NCBI RefSeq assembly: GCF_023159225.1
Contig: NC_063172.1
Coordinates: 36,274,832-36,338,831, forward strand
Direction: 5' to 3'
From: Perognathus longimembris pacificus
Taxonomy: Eukaryota > Chordata > Mammalia > Rodentia > Heteromyidae
Length of the DNA: 64,000 nucleotides
In this document: positions 23,685-35,179 of the stretch, one piece after another
Numbering within the stretch: position 1 is the stretch's first letter
Layout of the letters: every line of letters begins with the position of its first letter
The notes under the pieces: generated by a model
Told to the model about the DNA's origin: nothing
Databases searched by the model: none
Seen by the model: the letters and a program-made list of their open reading frames with translations, nothing else
Translations under genes and position numbers: made by a program

Positions 23685-23893
23685 GGGCTGGGGATATGGC
23701 CTAGTGGCAAGAGTGCCTGCCTCATATACATGAGGCCCTGGGTTCGATTCCCCAGCACCACATATACAGAAAATGGCCAGAAGTGGCGCTGTGGCTCAAG
23801 TGGCAGAGTGCTAGCCTTGAGCAAAAAGAAGCCAGGGACAGTGCTCAGGCCCTGAGTCCAAGCCCCAAGACTGGCAAAAAAAAAAAAAAAAAA
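23685..23893 (+). mobile_element. ID-ID' dimer SINE, near consensus
   Basis: 'gggctggggatatggcctag', B box 'gggttcgattccccagcacc', ID' half 'gtggcgctgtggctcaagtg', then a pure A tail. Target duplication aaagatataactttt occurs on both sides (ending at 23684 and at 23908). Pol III A and B boxes are visible in both halves. Confidence 0.95.
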
Positions 23894-23908
23894 AAAGATA
23901 TAACTTTT

Positions 23909-25330
23909 ATCTTATGTACCTTCATGTAGCCCTATTCACCTAGATTTCTCAGTTTTACTTTCTTAGAAAATAATGGAAATCATGAAGTAAGGATTGCTAT
24001 TACTGACCTCAAACCATGCAATTGCATATGCTTTTTTTGGTATAATTTTGTCATTGTCTACTTTCTAGTCTCAGTGAAGTAGTTACTCCTCACCAATCCA
24101 AAGCCAGTTCAACTTTCCTCTTCTGAGCCTCCTCACTGCTCAATAAATATCACTCCAAGATATATTCTTTCCTCTTTTACATTTTTACTTTTATGCTCTT
24201 CATTGGATTATTCGGTAGGTGCAATTCTTGTCTCTCCTACCTGACAAACAAGAGAAGGGATGAGTGAGAAGGAAGAAAATGGAATGGGGCAGGGAAAATG
24301 GTTTTTAGCCACAGCATGCATTGTTTCCAGGATGTTGGGTGTTTTTTTTTCTTCTTCTGTGCATTGTTCTTTACTGATCTCACATGGTTAGTTACTGTTT
24401 ATTCCTCAAGAGTAAGATGCAAACACTTCTTTCAGTTGAATTAGGGTCCCCTCTTCTGTGTTCTTAAAATTATCTATTTATCTATCTTCTATCTGCTTCA
24501 GACTTCCTTCTGTTTCTCCTGTTTTAGTCTATTAGAACCTCTAACATGTGTCTTTATGTGACTAGATTGAGAAGTGTTAAATACTCAGTATATATTTTGC
24601 TGAAAGGACAGAATTAGCCTCATATGACTCAACTTTGAAAGAGCATAGTACTGCCTTTTACTCAAATATTTGGAAAATTTACTCAAGTATTACAAGTGTT
24701 CACTTCAAGGGCCCTTCAGAAAAGCTTGAATATTTTAAAATGCAGAATTTACAAAGAGTTAATTATGATTACAAAATTGATTTCTTAGTTATTTAGTATT
24801 CAGGCATAAAGTGTTTAATGAAATAAAATTTTGCCTTTCATACCCCTCTCCCCTGCAAAAAAACGAACCATCTATTTAGGCAAATACAGCATAGATAGAA
24901 CTTTAGTGTTAGATATTGATAATTTGAAGTTTGTTTTTCTTCCCTAACAAATACTATTTTCTAATAAATAAACCATATTTGCATATTTTTGTCTAACCCT
25001 CACCCCCCTCTTCATTGTCTTTGCTTACTGCTGAGTACCAGCTGTAAGGATTGCTCTCAAACTCAACAGACTGAGGGCTGCTAGTAATTGTCCCAGAAAA
25101 CTGGGCTGCCGAAGAGAAGCTCGTGAGAAATCACCCTGGTGGTTCACACCAGGGCTTCCCTATGTCAGCACTACATAGTATTTGGCCAAAATAAAGAACT
25201 GAAACAAAACCAAACAGAGAAACCCAAAATGCTGCAACTAGATCTATCATTTAGTCCTGGCTCTTTGTTATTTTCATCTGTAAAAACCAGGGGCCATATC
25301 AATAGCTAAGATTTTCTATGACTTCAGAAT
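23909..25330. other. Unassigned DNA
   Basis: No gene recognised. 25040-25210 is less AT-rich and ends with an AATAAAG motif, so an old LTR is possible but unsupported by boundaries. Confidence 0.35.
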
Positions 25331-25336
25331 GTCTTT

Positions 25337-25878
25337 TGTCTAAGTCCTTCTCCCCCAGCACTCTCCTGGCCAGCGGGAGAGGCAGGGAGCGTACCCCACG
25401 GGTCGAGCGAGCCAAGAGGAGGTAAATGGTCGCGAACCGCCCTCACCCAAGCCCCCTTACGTAAAAAGGACACTCAGACAATCCGGGGTATGTCACGCAT
25501 TCTGCACTTTCTTAAGGGGGGAACCACATTTATAAAGGCCAGATGGCGGCAGGAAGGGGAGGGGTGTAGCGCACCTAGGTAGGGGCTATGATTAGCGGCC
25601 TAGGGATGTCTGTCAAGGGTGGAGTAGGGACCTCCCTAAGGGCGGCCTACATCTAAGTCAGGGCCCATAGGACCACCTCCAGGTTCACCACCAGCAGCCA
25701 TCTCGGCTACACGTGGTCCCGAGGCTGGGAGGCAGGGCTGGTTAAAGTCGCCTTTCCGGTTCTGGACCCGGAAGGCAGGCAGGGCTAACAGCCATGCTGC
25801 TCCAGGGCGGGGAAAATAGGCGGGCCAGCTAGAACCGCCTCTTAATGGTGCAAGGCATCTGGGTAGGCATGCCCCACA
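25337..25878 (-). mobile_element. Solo ERVK-type LTR, 542 bp
   Basis: On the plus strand it runs from TGTCTAAG to GCCCCACA and is flanked by a perfect 6-bp duplication GTCTTT (25331-25336 and 25879-25884). The minus strand shows a CCGCCAT site (25549-25543) and TATAAA (about 25536-25529). It shares long blocks with the LTR at 18994-19539: 'ccctccccttcctgccgcc' and the 'gggtccagaaccgg' / 'ggctgttagcc' segments, in the same order. No internal region is present. High GC and CpG content against AT-rich flanks is consistent with a fairly recent arrival. Confidence 0.87.
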
Positions 25879-25884
25879 GTCTTT

Positions 25885-27209
25885 ATCCTGGAAAATTTGA
25901 AAAAGCCTACTGCAATAAATACTACTTCAAATGCCAGATCAATAAATCATTTCTATTTACAAAAATGTGAAATTGCCTGCCTCTAAAAGAACAGAAGACA
26001 GTCTAGATGACTGAGCAACTTGATAACTACAAAGCCCTGTTGTTACTCTATCTTAAGCTAGGTTGTATCTTAAGCTAGGCTACCTTAAGCTAGACTATTA
26101 TAATTCTTTCTTTCTGGTAATTTTGCATTTTCATATTACCATGAGCTATTGGCAAGTAAAAATTACCATGTGAAGAACATATAATTATTATTACAACTAG
26201 GATTTACAATACAATATTTAAATTGATCAGCCAAGTTTACAAGCACCTCTTCTAGAAAAATAGCAACATATTTTTAAACTGCAGTCATCTTTAACAGCTA
26301 GATTTGGCCTATATTGTTCCCAGAATGACAAGGAAATTGCCTCAACAAATTAGTATTTGATAGCTTTACACTTAGAATGCTAGCTCAAATTCTATTTAAT
26401 ATGCTGAGACTACCTGGAAAATGAAATAAATTAAAATATCTTCATTTACATGGGATGGGTCATGATTAGAGAAGGCATTGAGAAGGAAAAAAAGTGAACT
26501 ATTATTTCACACAAATAGATGGTAATGTTGAAAGCACTTAGCTCCACTTGAACCATGTGACCAAGATTTCACTTTCTCCTAGCATTCCCAAACCTGGTCC
26601 TACTCACCATTCCTCTCTTTCCTTCCAGGTTTATTTATTCTTTTTCTCTGCACTTTTCCTTTTCCAATATACATCTCTCAAGTCTCTCCTCTTATCCTAC
26701 AACTCCAAGATTACTTATTAGAGCTGTATTCACACAAAGAACACACTGACTCTTAAAGCTAAGTTAATTCATGGGGCAATGAATCACTGGTACCCAACAC
26801 TGGACAGTAACGTAGCTGGGATGTCCTCTTACTACTGCCCGAGGAGCAAGAGCTCCCCGTGCATGCACAGCTCCAACATTTTCACCTCCAAGGACTTGGT
26901 AAAGGATAAAAAGGGAGTAAAAGTACTGAGAAATGGGACTAAAAGAGCCCTCTAGAAGGTATCATTCATATTGGCTGCAACAAAATTAACTCAAAAACAT
27001 ACAACTTCCCCATTATCAATTGCCATATGCTATTTAGAAGGAAGATAGCACTATTGCTCTAAGTGAAGACATGACAGGAATAGCTATTATTTTTAGTTCT
27101 ATGTCAAATGCATTTCCAAAGATGGTAATTGATTCTTTTCACACAAAAAAGTTAGTCAGAATAGGTTTTTTAAATGGGATTTGCTAAAAAAAAATACTTG
27201 GGATAATTT
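25885..27209. other. Unassigned DNA
   Basis: 26040-26090 has a short local repeat of 'atcttaagctagg'-type units. No gene recognised. Confidence 0.4.
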
Positions 27210-27335
27210 CTTCTTCCTTCTTCTTTCTTCTTTTTCTTCTTCATAATCTCCTCCTCCTTCTCCTCCTCCTCCTCTCTTTTTATTCCTACCACTATTATTT
27301 CTCCTTCTCTTCCCTCTACTCCACCCACATTCATT
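27210..27335. repeat. Polypyrimidine tract (TTC/CTC rich)
   Basis: Long run of C and T with TTC then TCC triplets, interrupted briefly. This composition can form triplex DNA. Confidence 0.85.
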
Positions 27336-27349
27336 CCTCTTCCCAAGCT

Positions 27350-27460
27350 CTACATTAGGTACAGGAGAACTAGTAACATTAAATCTGACTTTAAGGTACT
27401 TATGGTCTATTAGAAATAATTATAACTTATAGCAGAAATAGGAAGTGATAATCATGTATC
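27350..27460 (-). repeat. Probable L2 fragment
   Basis: 'ttaaggtacttatggtctat' resembles the reverse L2 block 'caaggagctcacagtctagt'. Short and diverged. Confidence 0.4.
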
Positions 27461-27838
27461 CATTGCATATTTATCTACCATTATTTATTAACATGCAGTT
27501 CATATATGCTTTGTAATTTTTATTCACTCAGCATTAAGAATACTATATTCAGGGATTTGCCTTTTTTGTTTTCTCATATCACCAATGCCTAAAATAGTGT
27601 CTTCCTGACACAAATGAGATATTAGAAGTTTTGGTATCTGTATGGACAAATGAAATTTCTGTGGGCTAGTCACTGGACTATATATAAACAAAGGCTGTCA
27701 TATAAATAAAATACAAGAAACTGTCAATGTAGCATGGTAAAAGACACCAGACTAGTAAGTTCATAAGATACACATTTTCATTTCACATAGACAATAATTT
27801 GGAAAACCTATGTTACTGAAAATTTATTAAATGGAGTT
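27461..27838. other. Unassigned DNA
   Basis: 27580-27640 may be an L2 3' end remnant. Otherwise nothing recognised. Confidence 0.3.
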
Positions 27839-28020
27839 CATTCCTTCTTTCTTTCCTTTCTTTCTTTATCTCTCATTCTCTCTTTTATTCTTTCTTTCAC
27901 TGAACAATGATCTTGTAGAGAATAAAGTAGATTTATAGTTGACTGGAAAAAAATCGATTTTTTTAGAGAAAAAGAAGGAAAAGAGAAAAAGAACGAGAGA
28001 ATAAGAGAAAAAAGGAGAGT
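27839..28020. repeat. (TTTC)n block facing a GAAAA-rich block
   Basis: 27839-27900 is TTTC/TCTC-rich and 27955-28020 is AGAAAAAG-rich. The two are roughly inverted copies around a 55-base centre and could fold back. Confidence 0.7.
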
Positions 28021-28050
28021 CAAAGATCAATTTTATATAAAAGAAACTCC

Positions 28051-28710
28051 ATTTTGTTAAAGAAAGGTGTTGGAATATTGATGGGTATTGCACTGAATTT
28101 GTAGATAGCCTTTGGAAGTGCTGCCATTTTTGCCATCTCAATTGTTCCAATCCAGGAGCATGGGAGGTTTTTCCATTTCCTTAGTTCTGCTTCAATTTCC
28201 TTTTTCATATTTTTAAATTTCACATCATAGAGGCTGTTCACTTCTTTGGTTAGGGTTATGCCTAAGTATTTTATGTTTTTTGAGGCTATTGCAAAAGGAG
28301 TCACATTCCTGATTTTAGTCTCATTCTTGCATTGTTGGCATACAGAAAAACAGATTCTTGAGGATTTATTTTATATCCTGCTACTTTGCCAATGTTTTGG
28401 GTCAGCTCAAGTAACTTGGGAGTAGAGTCTATGGGGTTCTTTAAATACAAGATTGTGTCATCTGCAAAGAAAGAGAGAATTTAACTTCATTTTTCCATAT
28501 TTGGATCCCCTTTATATTTGCCTCTTGCCTTATTGCTCTGGCCAAGAATTCTAGTACTATATTGAAGAGGAGTGGAAAGAGCAAACATCCTTGTCTTGCT
28601 CCTGATTTTAAAGGAAATGGTTTTAACTTTTTGCCATTAGGTATAACACTGCCTTACGTATGAAACTGTAACCCTTCTGTATATCACTTTGACAATAAAT
28701 TAGTTAATAA
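28051..28710 (+). mobile_element. 5'-inverted (twin-primed) L1 insertion
   Basis: 28051 to about 28645 is L1 ORF2 in minus orientation. It carries the 'SLFADD'-type reverse transcriptase site in the form [12 protein letters not shown] and the 'IKYLGITLTKEV' segment. About 28647-28710 is the L1 3' end in plus orientation ('tatgaaactgtaacccttct'). Target duplications aaaagaaactcc (28039-28050) and aaaagaacctcc (28711-28722) bracket both parts, so this is one insertion event with 5' inversion. No intact frame remains. Confidence 0.88.
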
Positions 28711-28722
28711 AAAAGAACCTCC

Positions 28723-29604
28723 GGTGTGTCTAAATTTTTTACTCTTGATCAAGATAAAGCAATGTTTAAGGGACATAATGTTCAAATCCCAATCTTCCTT
28801 GGTGGTTCTCAATGTATATATAATAGCGTTGTATACACTTGGCATAATGTGGCCTGATTATATGGCCACTGGAATATAAAATCTCCACGGTGAATCCTGC
28901 ATCCAGCTCTTCTGAATCCTGGACAAATATTGCCAGTTCAATGTTGAAAGACACTGTGGTTAGAACTTTGCATGACTAACAAAGCTGGTTATGAACTTCC
29001 ATGTGGAATACAAGTCTATTTGCCTGTGTTCGCAGCTCCTTCTTGCTCCATTGCACCTATTGTCTTTGAATAAAAGCCACGCATAAACCGATTACATGGA
29101 GAGTGGTAGTTACTTTTGGTATTCAACCTGAAAATATTTTTACAGATTTTCTAAGGAAAAATGCATGATCTAGTTGCCATTTTCATTTCTAATGTTTTAT
29201 AATTTTAAGACACTCAAACATTCTCTACTTTAGAATTGAAGTTACATTTTTCAAGGCAACTACTCCTCAGAGCTTGAAAAAGTATAGTGTAGGTGGAGTT
29301 AGAAAATAATTCTATTTTTGATATGTATATTTTTACTTTACAGGAGTTAGTTCATCTTATTTAGGTATAGTATAATGTTGGACAGACTGTGGATCTACGG
29401 TACCAATACCTGGTTACAGAAAAACAGCTCACCTTTGTTGAGTCAATTATCAATTAGATACATACATAAAAAAGAGAAAAAGGAACTTAGGAGCTCTTCC
29501 TGGTGGTCTAGTCTCTGATTTCTCATAAAGTCCCCTGAGGATGGGTCTTTGAACTAAGCTGATTAAATTATTCACAGATGCAACTTTTGTGTGTATACAT
29601 CTTT
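28723..29604. other. Unassigned DNA
   Basis: 28740-29090 ends in 'tttgaataaaagccacgc', a polyadenylation-type end that may mark an old LTR. No boundaries found. Confidence 0.3.
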
Positions 29605-29835
29605 TTTTTTTTTTTTTTTTTTGCCACTTCTGGGGTTTGAACTCAAAGCCTCACGTCACTAGCCTCTCAGATAGTGCTCCACCACTTGAGCCATACCTCC
29701 AGCCTATCATTTTGCTTATTGATTTGTAGATAGAGTCTAATGGACTGCTATGCCTGGGCTGGTTTCAAATTATGCTCCTAGGAGTGGAGCCTCCTGAGTA
29801 GCAAGAGTATTTTCATGTTCTAGCCTGGCTAGAAT
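29605..29835 (-). mobile_element. 7SL-ID composite SINE, diverged
   Basis: T tract, 'accacttgagccatacctcc' of ID', then 'gggctggtttcaaattatgc' and 'cctcctgagtagcaagagta' of the 7SL half. Confidence 0.75.
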
Positions 29836-30051
29836 ACGTGTAGGTTAGCCTAGCTAGTCTACATATAGACAGCCTGGTTCAAATGTGCACGTATTTTCAA
29901 AAAAGCTCACAAGTTACTTTGTGATTGTGTGTGTAAATGCACACACATGCATGTAAGAAAGGGAGAAAAACTAGGTAAACAATACATAGATATTCTTTCT
30001 TTTGGAGAAAATGAGGACACTGAAACCTCAAAAATATTTCAGTAGCATGGT

Positions 30052-30420
30052 GCTATGGATTGAATGTTGTAGCTCTCAAAAGTCATGTGGTAAAATCCAA
30101 ACTCGTCATACGAAGCTATTAAAAGAGAGAGGTTTCTTTGACAAGTAATTATGTTATGAGGGTGAGGCCCTTTTTAATGGAAGTCTTTTTAAAAGAGAGA
30201 CGGACATTCTTCAAATCTCTTTGTTTCTGTCTCCTAGTCTCTGTCCCTTTCTTCTGCCATGTGGTTGTTATGTGATGAAACAATGAAAAGATAGTTATCT
30301 GAAAACATGGAAAAAGACCCTTACCAGACATCAGGTGTTACAGTCACCTTATCTTCGACTTTTCAACCATCAAAACTGTGAAAAATAAATGTTCATTTTA
30401 AACACCAGATCTCAAATATT
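30052..30420 (+). repeat. MaLR-type (ERVL) LTR remnant
   Basis: 'gtgctatggattgaatgttg', 'gttatgagggtgaggccctt', 'tcttctgccatgtggttgtt', 'acccttaccagacatcaggt' and 'aactgtgaaaaataaatgtt' follow the block order of MST/MLT1 LTRs, with AATAAA near the right end. Ancient and diverged. Confidence 0.75.
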
Positions 30421-30552
30421 AAATATTAAGTCTTGAGCAATTTTCTTTGGCATAGTGAGACCACCCAGGTTTATATACCCCTTTAGACATTTTCTTTGCT
30501 AGGAAAGTAGATGCTGGCACATCTGCAGAGGGTGTCTGTCTTTCTGTATCTA

Positions 30553-30755
30553 TCAATCATCTATCTATCTATCTATCTGTCTATCTATCATCCATAGATA
30601 AACACATATAAGAAAATATTTGTATATTATATATATATTATGTATATATATTATGTATATTATTATATACATGTATACATGTATACATACATGTATACAT
30701 ATATACATGTATACATATATATATGTATTATATATATATATTATGTATATATCAA
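30553..30755. repeat. (ATCT)n and palindromic TATACATG tract
   Basis: ATCT tetranucleotides are followed by TA-rich sequence with many ATGTATAC units, which are self-complementary. Confidence 0.9.
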
Positions 30756-33084
30756 GGTGCTAAAAGTGATTTTTGAAACAAAAGGTTAAAGTATACATTA
30801 ATAAGAATAAAAATTAATATTGTAAGGAAAAACAGTAACAGCTTAGAAATAAAAAAAATATTGCTTGTATTTCCACTGCAGAAAATGAAGGCAACCTAGT
30901 CAAATAAGAACCAAATGATTTATCACAGGGATTGAAAGGGAAGTAAATGTAGCAAGTGTCCACAGTAAGCATTTGGACAGGAATTGGTAATAGCATGAGG
31001 AGACAGGCAATCACTTGCCCCATAAGTAAATCTCAGTGGGTTCCTTTGCCTCCAGTAGCAAGGAAAGAATGGAAAATGTCAGGAGGCAATAAGCACGTTC
31101 AAGAAATATTAAATTGATGATCTAGTTAAATAGTATAAAGGGCACATATAAAATAGTGTACTTCCATGAATGGAAATGTACTGAAATGCTGAAAATTGCT
31201 GCCACCTCCTGGGCATTGTTTTTGCAACTTCTTGTTGCCATGGTCACTTTTATTCTATGAAATAGCACATCTGCATTAAATAGGATGATGAAGAAACAGG
31301 GTAGATTTTGCTGTGCTTACAGACGATGCTGACATTAAAGAAGAAATGAGTCTCTTCTAACATCTGATAATAGATATCAACTATTTTCACCAAAGCCAGT
31401 CAGGAAAGAACACAGTAAGGGTCAAATTAACTAGGGAAGAAAAACAGAATATATTTTTAGAGAGGCTTCAAAAAGGTATCCAGTTAAAGATAGTTTGAAA
31501 GGATACTATGAATCATACTTATGTGTTCATTTTTAAATTTATTACCTTTATATACGAAGGAGTTTCAATGAATCAGTACATAAGTACAAAACTTATTGAT
31601 CAATGTTACCCCTAAATAATATTTAGTTAACTTTTATTAATAAAACAGTAGAAGTTAGGTTGCAAATAAGTGAATAGATTAACAGTTAAAAAATTATTTC
31701 AAAATTTGGTGTTGGTTGTTTCTTGAAACTTCTTGGAACATTTCATTATGTTAAAAGAAAAAGGAACTACCACAATTAAACTACATGCATTTAAATATCC
31801 ATGCCATTGCTTATACTGTTTTTTAAACCTGTCTATTAAAAATCATCTCCTACACTGAGTTATACAATTTATGTTTCATCAAAATTCAGAACACTGAAGC
31901 TTCACTGAAAGATTCTATTTTCTTGGCAATGATACATGAAAGCTTACACTTTTTTTCTAATTGGAGGACTCACATAAGGAGGTGAATAGTCTGAAATAAA
32001 CTAAGAAAGATTTTTCTCCAAGAAGACTCAGCTGGATATATAGAAAAGGTTTGGGAGCTAGCCAGCAGAATACAAGAAAAGTTTAAAATTGTTTCTGCTA
32101 GTACTGATGTAGAGAGAATGGTGCCAGCTGAATATTTTCTGCTGGCTAAATGTTACTATTAGATACCCAACATACCCACATGTACATGCACACATACATG
32201 CATACACAGATATAATTAAATATTCTAGCATCAATCTATTCCATCTATGTACTTTTTCATATGTAAATGAATTTTTCTTCATTCAGAAGAAGCATGAACT
32301 GATTTTGCTTCATCTTTTATCTTTCCCCTTCTATACAAGCTCATCATTACAAACATTAAAAATCCTGACTTGACCACTTTTCCAATTCATCAGGCAAATT
32401 TGCCTTTAAGAAAAATAAAATACAGATAAAGTTATCTGTATCTCCATACATTTTCATTTTTAAAAGCTGGAGAAATCTTACACAGAATGGTGGGTGTGAA
32501 GGTTGATCTTGGTCATCAATGTGATTATACTGAAACACACCTAGAAGATTAGTAAAGTACATTTCTGAGAGACATGTGTGATGTCTGAGAGACATCTTGT
32601 GACATGTTTTCAGAGAGGATTAACAAAAGGGGGAAGAACTCTTTTGAATGGGGTATGACTGTTCCACAAAGGAATGGAATTATAGGGGGGAAGGAGTAAT
32701 CCCACTAGTGCACATTCTTCCTCTCTGCTTTCTGGCCACCATAAAATTAGCTGTGATGTTCCAATTACCCTGTCTGCCAGGGTGGACTAAAATCTCTGAA
32801 TCTGTGAGCTAAAAGAAGTCATTCTTCCCTTAGACTTTCTCTGTCAAGTATTTGTCACAAAATGAAAATTCTGACTAACACAGTAGGTGATGTATTTTCT
32901 TAATTTTAATGTTCTTACCAGATATCCTATTTTTTAGCTTTCAAGAATGAAAATATATTAAAAGAAAATCCATTGACCACTGCAGGGTTATCCAGGCAAT
33001 TATTTTCGAAGATATAGATATTTAGTTTAAATGTTCTGTGTAAAGGTAAGTAGGAAGGCAAGTCTAGTCTAACGAGGCTTTTCT
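30756..33084. other. Mostly unassigned DNA
   Basis: No gene recognised. 32465-32885 has the texture of an old LTR or LINE end ('aaggttgatcttggtcatca', 'ctgtcaagtatttgtcacaa') but could not be assigned. Confidence 0.35.
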
Positions 33085-33200
33085 TTTTTTATTAAACGCA
33101 TTTTTATTGTTATTATAAAGGTGAGGTACAGAGGAGTTACAATCAGATAAAGAGTACATTTCTTTTTGAACAATATTACCCCTTCCCTCACTGCGCTGTT
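33085..33200 (-). mobile_element. L1 3'-end fragment
   Basis: 'aggtgaggtacagaggagtt' and 'gagtacatttctttttgaac' followed by the pyrimidine block. Heavily 5'-truncated. Confidence 0.7.
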
Positions 33201-33511
33201 GTCTCTGTGTTTATAAGTCTGACAGTCTCTTTTGTGTCAAATCTGCATGAGACGTACAGGCCGCAGCTCACAATCAGTGTGAGTGTCTGCAAAAAGAACT
33301 CTGGGGGGACCCTCACCCAGCCTGCTTAAGCAGACTAAAAATGTTTTACTAAAACTATCAAGCCCTGGAAAATGAGGCTGGAGAATGCTAAAATCACTTG
33401 TTAAAGGTTCTTGTCTTAAAATTGGGAGTTGCAGGAGTAAGATTGACAAAATACCTCTTGCCACTGGACAATGTATGGCCGATGCTTATTCTGCACGCTT
33501 TAAGATCTTTT

Positions 33512-33720
33512 TTTTTTTTTTTTTTTTTGGCCAGTCCTGGGCCTTGGACTCAGGGCCTGAGCACTGTCCCTGGCTTCTTCCCGCTCAAGGCTAGCACTCT
33601 GCCACTTGAGCCACAGCGCCGCTTCTGGCCGTTTTCTGTATATGTGGTGCTGGGGAATCGAACCTAGGGCCTCGTGTATCCGAGGCAGGCACTCTTGCCA
33701 CTAGGCTATATCCCCAGCCC
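33512..33720 (-). mobile_element. ID-ID' dimer SINE, near consensus
   Basis: Complete reverse copy from T tail to 'tatccccagccc'. The target duplication agatctttt lies at 33503-33511 and 33723-33731. Confidence 0.93.
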
Positions 33721-33731
33721 CTAGATCTTTT

Positions 33732-34534
33732 GAATATGTATGTGTGTGTGCATGTGTCTGAACATGTTCAAGACTGTTAGTATGATGTAAAATTGATTTT
33801 AAATTTAAATTCAAATGGTCATCAAGTTTGGGCATTACCAAATGCTTTAAAGGATTATTGCATTGTTTTAAAGAGGAACTATAGTTAAAAAATGTTTAAT
33901 TAAAAAAAATCAGAGCTAAGTGTCAGAAATTTGGATTTAAAAGGATATATATTAAACTAATGGGGATAGAAGTAAACTCTCATTAACTATGTATGTAGGA
34001 AGAAATGGCAAAATGGGCCAATGTTTCTCACTAAAATATTGGAAAGCTGAATGGATAAGTATTTCTAATTGTAATTCTTGCATTAAGGAAAAATTGTCAT
34101 TTGAGTTCGAAGGTCTTCATGCCATGCAGTAACAGACTGAAGAAAAAAAAAAAAGAGGCTCTTTTGAAACAAGCAGTCCGTAGGCAAACGGCAGCACCTG
34201 GTTTCAGAATGCCTGTGATCTTCAGTTTTTCCAATGCAGATAAAAGCTAAAGTGTTGGGTTAGTAAAAAGGCTTTGGAAATCAAGAATACATTTCTAGAT
34301 AAGAAATTTGGAAGTAAAATTGTCCTAAATAATTATTGCAAAGTGAGAAAAGGAGAATTATGGCTACCAAAATGTTTAATTGCCATTCCAGCTTCTTTAT
34401 AGGTTTTTTTGTAACAGTTTTCAGCAGGCCCACAGAGAAGCACAGGTGATGCCTACAAGTTTGTCAAGTTCCAGGTAAGAACATGCTTAAAAACTACTTC
34501 TGTGTGGACCACCTTGTTGCTTTAATTGGAGTAA
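33732..34534. other. Unassigned DNA
   Basis: No gene or repeat recognised. Confidence 0.35.
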
Positions 34535-34745
34535 AGTGGCCTCTTGTAAGACTCACTGATCTGAAATCTGCGGTTCGAAGCCAGTCCGGGCAGAGAAAGG
34601 CCCCTGTGAGAGACTTGTCTCTAATCAGCCAGCAGAGTGTTGGGAATTGAGTTGTGTGGAGCTCAAAGTGGTAGGGTGCTAGTCTTGAGCTGGAGAGCTG
34701 GGGAACAGCGCTCAGGCCCTGAGTCCATGTCCAGTGGAAAGTCAC
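34535..34745 (+). mobile_element. 7SL-ID composite SINE, degenerate
   Basis: 'tgatctgaaatctgcggttc', 'aagccagtccgggcagagaa', then 'aaagtggtagggtgctagtc' and 'gctcaggccctgagtccatg'. The tail is lost. Confidence 0.7.
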
Positions 34746-35179
34746 TCCTCCTGGGACAAAAGGGATAGAGCATCCAGAGGCAGTAAGCCACTGCTTGGAT
34801 GGCAGAGATGATGTCAGATCCTAGAGTCACTCCTGTTTGGCCTTTCAAAAGTTAATCAAAGCTGGGAAGTCCTAGAAGAATAGTTCTTAAGCATGCCTTG
34901 CTAATGCCCATGTCTGTCTACTGGGCAGGAACTTGCCAGTCATCTGTGATAGTGGTTACTAAGGGTAAGTTTGTCAAATGAGAGGATAGTATAAAATCCC
35001 AACCCCCACATCTACTCAAAGCTCTGACTGGCAGTGAGAATTTTAAGCTGATACATCTGTTCAGGAAAGAAAGGTTGTAGACCTGAGATTGTGTCCTTAT
35101 TGAGATCTGTTAAAGGCCTGCAAAGGTCATCAGAGATCAGTTCCCAGCCAGTCAGGAAAAAGCTTTTACAAACTAGAAT

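Noticed and set aside
23748..23770. tRNA-like B box and possible tRNA gene
   Set aside because: It is the Pol III box of an ID SINE; no cloverleaf or anticodon stem is present.
26790..26900. Locally GC-balanced, exon-like stretch
   Set aside because: No open frame with flanking splice signals or family resemblance could be supported.
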